Of a stretch of DNA of 64,000 nt, positions 8,804 to 17,912 are shown piece by piece. This DNA is from Acidimicrobiaceae bacterium (GTDB lineage Bacteria > Actinomycetota > Acidimicrobiia > Acidimicrobiales > UBA8190), in assembly GCA_003151955.1 (NCBI GenBank), contig PLZB01000035.1:41954-105953 (forward strand), given 5' to 3'. Under the pieces are notes generated by a model. That model saw only the letters and a program-made list of their open reading frames with translations, was not told where the DNA came from and searched no databases. The translations under genes were made by a program, and so were the position numbers. Each line of letters starts with the position of its first letter. Position 1 is the first letter of the stretch.

Positions 8804-10443
8804 GCGGGCTCGTGGAAGATCAGCTGGTCGGCCACGCGGAGCTCGACCGCCGAGGGCAGGTGGTCGCCCGTCCCCAGGTTGGCCGCGTGCATCGGATGGG
8901 CGCCACTCGAGACCTGGAGCCGGAGTCGCTCCCCGGCCCGCCATGTCATCGCCGTCGGCGCCAGGTCGACCACCAGGTGGGCGGTGCCGTCTGGCGCCGC
9001 CGCCGTCCCCGGCCTGAGCCTGACGATCCCGTCGGTCACGTTCGTCGACACTCCCCGGACCGACACCCGGCAGAGCCGGACGAAGAAGTCGGTGTCGGCC
9101 AGTGACGACCGGACATGGAGCTCGACCCCGACCCTGCCGATCACCGTCAGGTCGGACTCGAGCGGCCGGCCGGTGAAGACGACCACGTCCCCCCGGCGCT
9201 CCCGAACCCGCTGATCCTTCCTCCCCGCCGCCCTCCCGGCCAAGGTGTTGCCCCCGCCGGCCGGCGTCGGATCGGCCGGGTCGTACCGGTAGCGATCGGG
9301 TTCCGACGCGACGGGCACGGACTCCTCGAGGACGCCCCGGCCATGGAGGTACCACCGCTGCTCCGTCGCCGGAGGTGGCCACGAGGGGAACGACATCCAC
9401 CGCTTCGACCCCATCACGTACAACCGCACCGGCCCACCGCCGGCCCCCACGACACCGTCGGCGCCTCCGGGGGCGTGGCAGGCGAACCAGGTGAAGGCGT
9501 CGCCCAGGCCGGCCGCGTAGGCCCCGAGCCTGGTGTGGGTCCAGGGCCCGACGGTGAGGCGGGCCGGTCGTCCGGCGGCCTGGAGGGCCTCGAAGTCACC
9601 GATCTGCTCGACGAGAAAGAGGTCGTACCACCCGGCCAGCAACGTGGAGGGCGGGGCCGAGGCCCGGCCGGGGCGGAAGTCGATGGGGTCCCACCACGGA
9701 TCGTCCGGCCGGTCGTGGGCCAGGTAGTCCTGGAGGAAGTCGACCCTGCGGTCCAGGACCACCCGGTCGGCATCGGCCAGGGGTCGGGTGTCCCAACCCC
9801 GCTGGAGACGTCGACGGGACATGAGGCCGGCCGCCAGCTGTCGGAGGAACGGGAGGTGGTTGTGGGTGGTCTGGTAGGCCCAGGTCAGCATGTTGTCGAG
9901 GGCGAAGGTCTCCCCCGGGTAGATCACCGCGTCCCGGAAGGACGCCGCACTGATCGAGGGGGCCATGGCCCGCAGGTAGGGAGGCGCCTCACCGGCCACA
10001 GCCCACTGGACGACCCCGAGGTAGCTGGGCCCGTAGGTGAACACGGTGCCCCCGAACCAGGGCTGGTCGGCGATCCAGGTAAGGGTGGCCAGCCCGTCGT
10101 CCCGCTCGTGGCGGACCGGGTCCCACCTCCCCCCCGAGTCGAAGGTCCCCCGGCAGCTCTGGATCACCACCTGATATCCCCGCTCGGCGAACACCCGACC
10201 CACCGGACGCAGGGCCCGCCGTCCGTATGGCGTCCGGATGAGCACCACCGGCGCAGGTCCGTCCCCAGGATCGTCGTCGCCCTCTCCGTCCGCCACTGCC
10301 GCGGCGGCCGGTGCCCACCGGTCGGTCCGGAGCACCTCCCCGTCGGGCATCGTCACGTCCATGTTCTCGACGACCTCCACCCGCCGATTGATCACCGGCG
10401 GGAGCCGGGCCGCCACGGCCACCAGCCGGCTGGACATCGTCAT
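8764..10443 (-). CDS. CocE/NonD-family alpha/beta hydrolase
   Basis: A 559-aa protein of the X-Pro dipeptidyl-peptidase/cocaine-esterase superfamily. MPDGEVLRTDRWAP opens the catalytic domain and IRTPYGRR and QSCRGTFDSGG follow. The nucleophile elbow is GPSYLG (Ser near 140). The acid is in AGWYDLF (about 272) and the His in GPWTH (about 299). The C-terminal jelly-roll domain (about 370-555) has FTGRPLESDLTVIG and DFFVRLCRVS. Such enzymes hydrolyse esters or amides; the substrate is unknown. It is the last gene of the importer/esterase/sulfatase operon and its ATG overlaps the sulfatase stop (ATGA). Confidence 0.9.
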   Translation of the reverse strand: MTMSSRLVAVAARLPPVINRRVEVVENMDVTMPDGEVLRTDRWAPAAAAVADGEGDDDPGDGPAPVVLIRTPYGRRALRPVGRVFAERGYQVVIQSCRGTFDSGGRWDPVRHERDDGLATLTWIADQPWFGGTVFTYGPSYLGVVQWAVAGEAPPYLRAMAPSISAASFRDAVIYPGETFALDNMLTWAYQTTHNHLPFLRQLAAGLMSRRRLQRGWDTRPLADADRVVLDRRVDFLQDYLAHDRPDDPWWDPIDFRPGRASAPPSTLLAGWYDLFLVEQIGDFEALQAAGRPARLTVGPWTHTRLGAYAAGLGDAFTWFACHAPGGADGVVGAGGGPVRLYVMGSKRWMSFPSWPPPATEQRWYLHGRGVLEESVPVASEPDRYRYDPADPTPAGGGNTLAGRAAGRKDQRVRERRGDVVVFTGRPLESDLTVIGRVGVELHVRSSLADTDFFVRLCRVSVRGVSTNVTDGIVRLRPGTAAAPDGTAHLVVDLAPTAMTWRAGERLRLQVSSGAHPMHAANLGTGDHLPSAVELRVADQLIFHEPAHPSVLRLPTISA

Positions 10444-11918
10444 CGACGCGACCCGGTGACGGCCGGGAACCGGCAGTGGACCTCGGGCGACCGGGGATCG
10501 ACGGTCGTCGGGATGATGTCGGCCGTCTCGACCTGCCAGCGCAACAGCGCCTCCTTCATGGTCGCCTCCACCTCCGGCGCGCCCGACGTCCCGGCCAGGT
10601 TGACGGCCTCGGCCGGGTCGGCCCGGCGGTCGTAGAGCTCCGGCGGCTCGTAGAGGCGCCAGACGTAGGTCCAGTCCTCGGCCCGCACCGCCACCGCCCG
10701 GCCGACCAGGCGGGGATCCTCGTGCTGGAGGTCCGACTTCACGTCGTAGGGGAAGGGGGCCCGCTCGGTCTGGTCCACTTCCGACAGGGAGAAGCCCCCT
10801 TCGGTGAAGGCGAAGGTGCGGTGGGGGTAGGCGGGGTCGGCGAAGAGGGGCAGGAGGCTCCGCCCGAAGTGGTGGTGGGGGGCGGTCAGACCGGCCAGCC
10901 CGAGGGCGGTGGGCAGGACGTCGATCAGCTCGACCGGCCCGTGGTGTCGACGACCGGCCGGCACCCCCGGCCCGCTGACCACGAGGGGGGTGGCGGTGAT
11001 GCACCGGTCCATGGCCGACGGCCACTTCTCGACCAGACCGAAATCCCCGAGGTATTCGCCGTGGTCGGAGAAGAAGAAGGTGACGGTCCGCCCCGCCTGT
11101 CCGGTTCGGGAAACGGCGTCGCCGATCCGGCCCACGTGGTGGTCGAGCCGGGCCACCATGCCGTGGTAGACGGCGGCGACCTCCTGCCACATCCCGGACG
11201 TGGCCCGGTCGAGGCCGGCGCGGGACCGCAGGGCCGCCTTGAAGGCGGCCTCAGGCCCGGTCGGGACCGGCTGGGGAGCAGGGACCGCACCCCGGTCGAC
11301 GGCGGAGAACCAGGGCTCCTCCGCCTGGAACGGGCAGTGGGGTGCCATGAAGGCCACGAACAGGGCCCAGGGTTCGGGGGGAGGTGACGCCAGGCGCTCC
11401 TCGGCGGTCCGTACGGCGGCCTCGTCGTGGTCGACGCCCCCCGGCGGGAGGACGCCCCCGTAGAACAGGCGGGCCCGGAACTCCGACGGGAACTCGTCGC
11501 CAGGCGCCCGGTCCGGGGCTTCGCTGCATCCGTACTCGTCCACGCTGAGCTCGGTCACCCCGGGAGCGAAGGTGTCCCCCCGCTCCCCGGCCCAGGCCAC
11601 GTAGTAGCCGGCGTCGCGCAGGATCCGGAGCAGGTTGGGCTCGTCGGCCTGGATGAGGTGGGTCAGGGTCCGGTGGCCTCGGACGTGGGGATACCAGCCG
11701 GTCAGGAAGGAGACCCGGCTGGGGGAGCACACCGGATGCTGGACGTGGGCATCGGTGCACACCGTCCCCGAGGCGGCCAGGGCGTCGAGCCGGGGAGTGC
11801 GGGCCACCGTGTTCCCGGCCAGGCCCAGGGCATCGGCCCGCAGTTGGTCGGCCACCAGGAACACCAGGTTGGGGGCGGCGCCGATTCCGGCTCCGACGAT
11901 GCCGACCCGGTCGGTCAC
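10440..11918 (-). CDS. Type I sulfatase (alkaline-phosphatase superfamily)
   Basis: A 492-aa protein with the sulfatase signature CSPSR; Cys64 would be converted to formylglycine by FGE, which is not encoded in this window. Metal-site segments are NLVFLVADQLRAD at the N-terminus and FFFSDHGEYLGDFGL near 280. RRADPAEAVNLAG near the C-terminus is also typical. It hydrolyses sulfate esters of sugars, aromatics or lipids. No signal peptide is visible, suggesting cytoplasmic action on imported substrate. The GTG start overlaps the stop of the upstream esterase (GTGA). Choline-sulfatase-like enzymes share this architecture, so the substrate is open. Confidence 0.92.
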   Translation of the reverse strand: MTDRVGIVGAGIGAAPNLVFLVADQLRADALGLAGNTVARTPRLDALAASGTVCTDAHVQHPVCSPSRVSFLTGWYPHVRGHRTLTHLIQADEPNLLRILRDAGYYVAWAGERGDTFAPGVTELSVDEYGCSEAPDRAPGDEFPSEFRARLFYGGVLPPGGVDHDEAAVRTAEERLASPPPEPWALFVAFMAPHCPFQAEEPWFSAVDRGAVPAPQPVPTGPEAAFKAALRSRAGLDRATSGMWQEVAAVYHGMVARLDHHVGRIGDAVSRTGQAGRTVTFFFSDHGEYLGDFGLVEKWPSAMDRCITATPLVVSGPGVPAGRRHHGPVELIDVLPTALGLAGLTAPHHHFGRSLLPLFADPAYPHRTFAFTEGGFSLSEVDQTERAPFPYDVKSDLQHEDPRLVGRAVAVRAEDWTYVWRLYEPPELYDRRADPAEAVNLAGTSGAPEVEATMKEALLRWQVETADIIPTTVDPRSPEVHCRFPAVTGSRR

Positions 11919-12913
11919 GAGGGGACCAGCCGCCCACCGGCCTGGATCGTCCCGACGGCGGTCACCAGATCCCCAGTCAGCTGGCTGTAGGTCTCGGGGA
12001 GGGCCACGTCGTGGAGCATCGGATACTCGCGCCACCACACATCGACCCCGGCCCCGCCCAGCCGTTGGGCATACCGTCGGCCGTCGTCGCGCAGGGGGTC
12101 GTGGGCACCGGTCACGATGACGGCGGGAGGCAGCCCGGAAAGGTCCTCGGCCAGGAGGGGTGACACCAGGGGGTCGGTCCAGCGGTCGGGAGGGGCGTAG
12201 AGGGGGGCCACGACGGCCTTCACCAGGGCGGCCATGGGTTCCTGGGCGATCGAGGGGGAGCTGCCGGTGAAGTCCAGGGTCGGGGCCAGCAGGATCTGCC
12301 CGCGCAGCGTCGGTCCACCCCGGTTGCGGGCGAGGAGGCAGACGGCGGCGGCCTGGTTGGCCCCCGAGCTCGCCCCCATGACCGACAGGTTGGCAGGGTC
12401 GACGTCGAGCTCGGCGGCGTGGTCGACGACCCAGGTGAGCGCCGTGTAGTTGTCCTCCAGCTGGACCGGGTAGGGATGTTCGGGGGCCAGCCGGTAGTCG
12501 ACGTGCACCACCACGCTGCCGAGGCCGGCGCAGAGGTCCCGGCAGGGGGCCTCGGCCAGGGCGAAGCCCACCTCCCCACCAGCCATCCAGAAGGCCCCGC
12601 CGTGGTAGGAGACGATGGCCGGGAACGGGCCGGAGCCGACGGGGGTGTAGGCGCGGGCCGTGATGGCCGCCCCCTCGACCGGGATGGGGTGGTCCCGGAC
12701 GGACCCGACGTCGGGCCCCGTCCGGCCGGCGGTCGACGAGCCGGCCGCGGCCAGGGCGTCCCAGCGGGCCCGGCACGTGGCCACCTCGGCCAGCCATTCC
12801 TCCCGGCTCTGCCCCCCGGAGGGAGCCGGGGACGGGAACGGGGGGATCTCGGCGTTGGGGCCGGCCTGGCGGTCGGCCACCAGCCGGGCCAGTTCGGGAT
12901 CGATGGGACGCAT
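11915..12913 (-). CDS. HSL-type alpha/beta hydrolase (esterase), first copy
   Basis: A 332-aa esterase of the hormone-sensitive-lipase family. It has the oxyanion-hole YHGGAFW near 102, DYRLAPEHPYP, the nucleophile elbow GASSGAN near 179 (GDSAG in most relatives), the acid in TGAHDPLRDDG near 269, and His in MLHDVALP near 299. The family hydrolyses short acyl esters. It lies 29 bp downstream of the LacI gene and is coupled to the sulfatase. It resembles the other HSL gene (13973-14926), so the pair may be an old duplication with split specificity. Confidence 0.88.
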   Translation of the reverse strand: MRPIDPELARLVADRQAGPNAEIPPFPSPAPSGGQSREEWLAEVATCRARWDALAAAGSSTAGRTGPDVGSVRDHPIPVEGAAITARAYTPVGSGPFPAIVSYHGGAFWMAGGEVGFALAEAPCRDLCAGLGSVVVHVDYRLAPEHPYPVQLEDNYTALTWVVDHAAELDVDPANLSVMGASSGANQAAAVCLLARNRGGPTLRGQILLAPTLDFTGSSPSIAQEPMAALVKAVVAPLYAPPDRWTDPLVSPLLAEDLSGLPPAVIVTGAHDPLRDDGRRYAQRLGGAGVDVWWREYPMLHDVALPETYSQLTGDLVTAVGTIQAGGRLVPS

Positions 12914-12942
12914 GGTCGTGGACCTCTCTGTCGGCCGCCGGT

Positions 12943-13971
12943 TCAGGCGGTGCTTCGGATGACGAGCTCGGTGGGGAGCGAGACGTGCTTCACGGTCATG
13001 TCCCTCCCCAGGATCCGGTCGAGCAGCAGGGCACACCCGACCCGCCCGGACTCGACGAAGGGCTGGCGGACGGTGGTGATCCCCATGGCCCGGGCCAGGT
13101 CGCCGTCGTCGTAGCCGACCACGGCCACGTCCCCGGGCACCTCGAGACCGAGCTCCCGGAACCTCCCCACCAGCCCGGCGGCGATGTCGTCGAAGTGGGC
13201 GAAGACGGCATCGGGGACGGTCCCGGCGTTCACCATCTCCTCGGCGGCCCGGCGCCCGCCTTCGACATCGCTGCCGGTGGTCACGTGGTCGATGGCCTGG
13301 GGATCCAACCCGGCCTCGGCGACGGCCCGGGCAAACCCCCGGATGCGACGCTGGCCCTGGGACAGGAAGGCCCGGGACTGCTGACGCTCGCTCACGTAGG
13401 CGAACGTGCGGCGGCCGGAGCGGACCAGGTGCTCGCCGACCCGGAATCCGCCGTCCTCGTCGTCGACATACACCGACGACAGGTCCCGGTGGTAGCTGTC
13501 GACCAGCACGGCCGGCAGGTTTCGCCGAGCCAGACGGTCGGCCATGGCCTCCTCGAGAGGGAGGCCCATGACGAGCAGGCCGTCGAGCCGGCCCGTGGTG
13601 GGCAGGGAGCCGAGGAGCGGTGACGTCGACACGGCCGCCGAGGGCTGGTCGAAGAGGACGACGTCGACCGACTGGCCCTGGCAGGCCTCGAGGACGCCGA
13701 CCAGGCGGGTCCGGTAGGACGAGTAGGAGGTGAACGGCGACAGGACGCCGATGCGGCCCACCCCCTGCCGGGCCTGGGTGACGGCCGCCGCCTTCGGGGT
13801 GAACCCGAGATCGTCGGCCACGGCCAGGACCCGTTCCAAGGTCGCCGCCCCGACCCGCTCGGGCCGGTTCAGGGCATTGGACACCGTGGTGATCGAAACC
13901 CCGGCCTCGGCGGCGACGTCGTAGATGGTGACGGTCGTGGACCGGCGAGGCCGGCGGCCCGTTCCGGCCAC
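12943..13971 (-). CDS. LacI-family transcriptional regulator
   Basis: A 342-aa repressor-type protein. The N-terminal HTH (TIYDVAAEAGVSITTVSNALN, about 15-35) is followed by the hinge and a periplasmic-binding-like effector domain with GRIGVLSPFTS, VDSYHRDLSSVYVDDEDGG, PDAVFAHFDDIAAGL and DVAVVGYDDGDLAR. The class usually binds a small sugar-like ligand. It sits inside the operon between the two esterase genes, so it most likely controls that operon. The palindrome at 20557-20576 is the best operator candidate. The GTG at 13971 begins 1 bp beyond the preceding stop. Confidence 0.92.
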   Translation of the reverse strand: MAGTGRRPRRSTTVTIYDVAAEAGVSITTVSNALNRPERVGAATLERVLAVADDLGFTPKAAAVTQARQGVGRIGVLSPFTSYSSYRTRLVGVLEACQGQSVDVVLFDQPSAAVSTSPLLGSLPTTGRLDGLLVMGLPLEEAMADRLARRNLPAVLVDSYHRDLSSVYVDDEDGGFRVGEHLVRSGRRTFAYVSERQQSRAFLSQGQRRIRGFARAVAEAGLDPQAIDHVTTGSDVEGGRRAAEEMVNAGTVPDAVFAHFDDIAAGLVGRFRELGLEVPGDVAVVGYDDGDLARAMGITTVRQPFVESGRVGCALLLDRILGRDMTVKHVSLPTELVIRSTA

Positions 13972-13972
13972 C

Positions 13973-14926
13973 TCAGATCACCCCCACCACATCCACCGCG
14001 GTGGAGGCCCCGCTGGCGGATCCGTTGATCCGTCGCAGATGGTCGATGACGTCCTGCTGCCAACGTCGGGCCGTCGGCCAGGTGCCGGTGAGAATGGGGG
14101 AACCGTGCATCGCCCCCTTGTAGCAGGTCAGATGCACCTCGACACCGGCGGCGCTCAGCCGTTCGGCGAACCGCTCGCTGTCACGCCGGAGGGGGTCGAG
14201 CTCGGCGGCGAGCAGCACCGTCTCCGGGAAGCGACCCGGGTCGGGTTCGAGCAGGGGGGAGGCCAGCGGGTCCTGGCCCCGCGACCTGTCGCCGAGATAC
14301 CCCGACAGGACCTCCTCCAGGGGGCCGTCGACCGGCCCCCGACTGAGGTCCAGGGCCGACACCTCGAGGATGAGGGCCCGCAGTCCGAGGTCGTCGGCTC
14401 CGACGACGGCGGCGGCAGCCAGATTGGCCCCGGCCGACGCACCGCCGAGGGTGAGGACCCTTCCGTCCGCCCCGATCAGGGAGGCGTGGTCGCGGACCCA
14501 ACGGACGGCGGCGATCACGTCGTGGACCGCCACAGGGAACCGGTGCTCAGGGGCCAGGCGGTATTCGACTGCGGCCACCACGCAGCCGGCCCCGACGGCC
14601 CGGTGCCGGGCCGTGGCGTCGGAGACCAGCTCGTCGATCGATCCCCCGGTCCAGCCCCCCCCGTGGAGCAGCACGTGGATCGCCGGCCTCCCGGCCACCG
14701 GGCGGGACGCTTCCGGATGGTAGATCCGGACGGTGATCTCGCCCCCTTCGACCGGAACCCGGTGATCACGGACGTCGGACACGGGCGGCCCGGGCTGGCC
14801 GAAGAGCATGAACATGCGGTCGATCTCGGCCCGCATGAGGGGCCGTCGGGCGGCCGGGTCGAGCCCGCTCAGATTCCGACGGCTCATGGCGTCGAGGTGG
14901 GCGCGGACGGCAGGTTCGAGGGTCAC
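13973..14926 (-). CDS. HSL-type alpha/beta hydrolase (esterase), second copy
   Basis: A 317-aa HSL-family esterase with the full motif set: HGGGW near 87, EYRLAPEHRFP, GASAGAN near 163, the acid in AELDPLRRD near 240, and His in GAMHGSP near 272. The GTG at 14926 overlaps the ATPase stop (GTGA); a longer frame reaching 15073 adds only low-complexity Arg/Pro sequence. Its place between transporter and regulator suggests it deacylates the imported compound. The substrate is not deducible. Confidence 0.88.
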   Translation of the reverse strand: MTLEPAVRAHLDAMSRRNLSGLDPAARRPLMRAEIDRMFMLFGQPGPPVSDVRDHRVPVEGGEITVRIYHPEASRPVAGRPAIHVLLHGGGWTGGSIDELVSDATARHRAVGAGCVVAAVEYRLAPEHRFPVAVHDVIAAVRWVRDHASLIGADGRVLTLGGASAGANLAAAAVVGADDLGLRALILEVSALDLSRGPVDGPLEEVLSGYLGDRSRGQDPLASPLLEPDPGRFPETVLLAAELDPLRRDSERFAERLSAAGVEVHLTCYKGAMHGSPILTGTWPTARRWQQDVIDHLRRINGSASGASTAVDVVGVI

Positions 14927-15942
14927 GGCCGGGCCCCCAGGGACCGGCCGGCCGGCCGGGGCCCGGCTTCGGCCGGGGTGTCGAGGTCGAGGTGGCAGGC
15001 CACGGCCACCCCGCTCCGGCGGACGGCGAGGACGGGACGCTCCGACCGGCACCGGTCGGTGACCGACGGGCAACGCGCCGCGTACGGGCAGCCCGACCTG
15101 GCCGCCTCGTCCATCCCCGCCACCACCGCGGCCCGCCGGGCGGCCCGGCGGTGGCCCTGTTCGGCCTGATCGGGAACGGGAACGGCGGCGACCAGGGCCC
15201 GGGTGTAGGGATGGGCGGGGGAGGCGGACACGACGGACGCCGGCCCGCGCTCGACGATCAGCCCGGCGTACATGACGGCGATCTCGTCACTCATATGGCG
15301 CACCACCGACAGGTCGTGGGAGATGAACAGGTAGCTCAACCCCCGATCGGCCTGGAGGCGGAGGAGCAGGTTGAGCACCTGGGCCTGGACCGACAGGTCG
15401 AGGGCGCTGACCGCCTCGTCGCAGACGACGAAGTCCGGATCGACGGCGATGGCCCGGGCGATGGCAATGCGCTGGCGCTGCCCACCCGAGAAATCGGCCG
15501 GGAAGCAGTCGGCGGCCGAGGCCGGCAGGCCGACCTCGGCCAACACGTCGATGACGCGCCGGCGGACCTCGGCGGGCGGGAGGCCCAGGGCGTGGCGGAG
15601 ACCCTCGCCGACCGATTCCCCGATCCGTCGGGCCGGGTCGAGCGAGGCGTGGGGATCCTGGAAGACCGCCTGGAGCCGGGCACTGAGCCGGCGCCGCATG
15701 GCCGGCCGGGCCCGGACGAGGTCCTGCCCGGCCAACCGCACCCGTCCGCCGGCCACCGGCACCAGGCCCAGGATGGCGCCACCAAGGCTGGATTTCCCGG
15801 AGCCCGACTCACCCACCAGCCCGAGGGTCGACCCGACGGGGATCGAGAGGTCGACGCCCCGCACGGCCTCGATCCACCGTCGCCGGGCCCCGGGGTACCC
15901 GACGACCAGGTCCTCGACCTCGACCAGGGGCCCGGCGTTCAT
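14923..15942 (-). CDS. Oligopeptide/dipeptide-type ABC transporter ATPase (OppF/DppF-like)
   Basis: A 339-aa ATPase. Walker A is GESGSGKSS near 45, Q-loop VFQDPHASLDP, signature FSGGQRQR near 150, Walker B VVCDEAVSALD, and switch-His in FISHDLSV. The C-terminal extension has CPYAARCP and the late Cys residues of the Opp/Dpp oligopeptide-transporter C-terminal domain. It would pair with the ATPase half of the upstream fusion to energise the importer. Its ATG overlaps the upstream stop (ATGA). Confidence 0.93.
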   Translation of the reverse strand: MNAGPLVEVEDLVVGYPGARRRWIEAVRGVDLSIPVGSTLGLVGESGSGKSSLGGAILGLVPVAGGRVRLAGQDLVRARPAMRRRLSARLQAVFQDPHASLDPARRIGESVGEGLRHALGLPPAEVRRRVIDVLAEVGLPASAADCFPADFSGGQRQRIAIARAIAVDPDFVVCDEAVSALDLSVQAQVLNLLLRLQADRGLSYLFISHDLSVVRHMSDEIAVMYAGLIVERGPASVVSASPAHPYTRALVAAVPVPDQAEQGHRRAARRAAVVAGMDEAARSGCPYAARCPSVTDRCRSERPVLAVRRSGVAVACHLDLDTPAEAGPRPAGRSLGARP

Positions 15943-17912
15943 CGTCGGACCGTCCCCGGGAGGCCCACGGCGACCACGTTGGGGGGCGTGGCGGGGGGAC
16001 CCGTGGGACCTCCCGGGGAGGACATGGCCCCGACGGTGCCCACCAGGTCCACGTGGCGACACCGGCTCTCGTGCTCGGGGCCGACGGGGAGCAGGGGAAC
16101 GGGCCGCTCGGTGCAGTCGGGGCGGGCCAGACGGCATCGGCTCTGGAAGCGGCAGCCGGCCGGCCAGTCGGCGGGCGGGGGAACGGCACCCTCGATGGCG
16201 GCCAGGAACGTCTTCGGCGCGGCGAGCCGGGGGTCGGCGGCCATGAGGGCCTCGGTGTAGGGATGGCGGACCCGCCGGAGGAGGTCCGAGGTGTCGGCGC
16301 GCTCGACGACCTGACCGGCGTACATGACCACGGCCCGCTGGCAGAGATCAGCCAGCACACCCCAGTCGTGGGTGACAAGGACGATGGCCATCCCGGTTTC
16401 CCGGAGCTCGTGGAACAGGTCGAGGATGCCGGCCTGGACGGTGACGTCGAGCGATGTGGTCGGCTCGTCGGCGATCAACAGGACGGGGTCGCCGGCCAGG
16501 GCGGCGGCGACGGCGACGCGCTGGGCCATGCCCCCGGAAAGCTGGTGCGGGTACAACCCGGCCACGTCCTCGGGCCGGGGCAGATGGACTCGCCGCAACA
16601 GGTCCAGGACCTGGTCCTGGTCATTGCGTCGGGCCAGGGGACGATGGGCCCGGACGGCCTCGACGATCTGTGAGCCGACGGTGAAGGACGGATTTAGGCT
16701 GGCCAGGGGCTCCTGGGACACCCATCCGATGCGGCCGCCCCGGACCCGGCGTATCTCGGCCGACCCGACCTGGAGGAGGTCGGACCCTTCGAAGACGATG
16801 GTGCCCGCCGTGGCCCTCCCCCCTCCCTGGAGCAGGCCCAGGACGGCCCGGGCCGTGACCGTCTTCCCGCATCCCGACTCACCGACGATCCCGACCGCCT
16901 CGCCGGGCATGACGTCGAGGTCGACCTCGGTGACCACGACAGTCTCCATCCCGTCCCGGGGGAACGCCACGGTCAGGTCCCGGACCGAGAGGAGGGCGCC
17001 GGACCGGTCGTCGGGACCGACGATCGCCACCGGTGGCGGAGCCGACCTGAAGGTCAACCGCCCCGGCCGGCATGGGACCGGGGTCTCCTGACCGCCCAGG
17101 CGCTCGGTGGTGCCGTCGCGTAGGGCGTCCCCGGCCAGTCCGAGGGCGAGGACGAACGAGACGATCAGGAAGCCGGAGGGCACGAGGAGCCAGGACTGGG
17201 TCCCGATGTTCTGCGACGCCTCGGAGACGAGCCCCCCCCAGGTGGCCCCGGTGGCCCCCACCCCGAGGAACCCGAGACCCGTCTCGAGGAGGACGGCGGC
17301 GGCGCTGAAGAGGGAGACCTGGACGATGACCGTCCCGAGGACATGGGGAAGGATGTGCCGGCGCATGATGGCCCATCGGCCCATACCGGCCAGCTTGGCC
17401 GCCTGGACGTAGGGCTCCCCACGCAGCCCACGGGCTTGAGCCCGGACCACCCGGGCCAGGCCCGGTGAGCCGATCAACCCCAGGCCCACCATGGCCACCA
17501 ACTCGTTGCCGGGGAAGATGGCCAGCACCACGAGGAGGACAACGATGAGCGGAACCGAGTAGACGATCTCGGCCAGGCGGAGGACGGCCTTCTCGACGAA
17601 CCCCCCGAGATAGCCGGCTGCCAGGCCCATGAGCACCCCGAGGCCGGTGTAGAGGGCGTCGGAGACGAGGACCCCGACGAGGGTCACCCGGCCGCCGTAG
17701 AGGAGCCGGACGAGCACGTCCTGGCCCAGGACCCCGGTCCCGAGCCAGTGGTGGGAGCTCGGTCCAGAGAAGACGTGGCTCAGGTCCTGGGTCCCGGGTC
17801 CGGACGGGGCCAGGAGGGGCGCGGCCAGGCTGGCCAGGACCACGATCAGGAGCCAGGCCAGGCTCAACGTGCCGAGCGGCCGCCGACGGAGACGGCGCCA
17901 GACTCCGGTCAC
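15939..17912 (-). CDS. ABC importer permease-ATPase fusion (DppC-DppD type)
   Basis: A single 657-aa reading frame joins two normally separate subunits. Residues 1-285 are a DppC-like permease with an N-terminal signal-anchor, about six membrane segments and the EAA loop AAKLAGMGRWAIMRRHILPHV. Residues about 320-657 are a DppD-like ATPase with Walker A GESGCGKT near 342, SQEPLASLNP, signature LSGGMAQR near 455, Walker B LLIADEPTTSLD, and a Cys-containing C-terminus (CRFQSRCRLARPDC). No stop or frame change occurs at the junction, so the fusion is genuine in this sequence; such fusions are known in actinobacteria. The GTG overlaps the upstream permease stop. Confidence 0.92.
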   Translation of the reverse strand: MTGVWRRLRRRPLGTLSLAWLLIVVLASLAAPLLAPSGPGTQDLSHVFSGPSSHHWLGTGVLGQDVLVRLLYGGRVTLVGVLVSDALYTGLGVLMGLAAGYLGGFVEKAVLRLAEIVYSVPLIVVLLVVLAIFPGNELVAMVGLGLIGSPGLARVVRAQARGLRGEPYVQAAKLAGMGRWAIMRRHILPHVLGTVIVQVSLFSAAAVLLETGLGFLGVGATGATWGGLVSEASQNIGTQSWLLVPSGFLIVSFVLALGLAGDALRDGTTERLGGQETPVPCRPGRLTFRSAPPPVAIVGPDDRSGALLSVRDLTVAFPRDGMETVVVTEVDLDVMPGEAVGIVGESGCGKTVTARAVLGLLQGGGRATAGTIVFEGSDLLQVGSAEIRRVRGGRIGWVSQEPLASLNPSFTVGSQIVEAVRAHRPLARRNDQDQVLDLLRRVHLPRPEDVAGLYPHQLSGGMAQRVAVAAALAGDPVLLIADEPTTSLDVTVQAGILDLFHELRETGMAIVLVTHDWGVLADLCQRAVVMYAGQVVERADTSDLLRRVRHPYTEALMAADPRLAAPKTFLAAIEGAVPPPADWPAGCRFQSRCRLARPDCTERPVPLLPVGPEHESRCRHVDLVGTVGAMSSPGGPTGPPATPPNVVAVGLPGTVRR

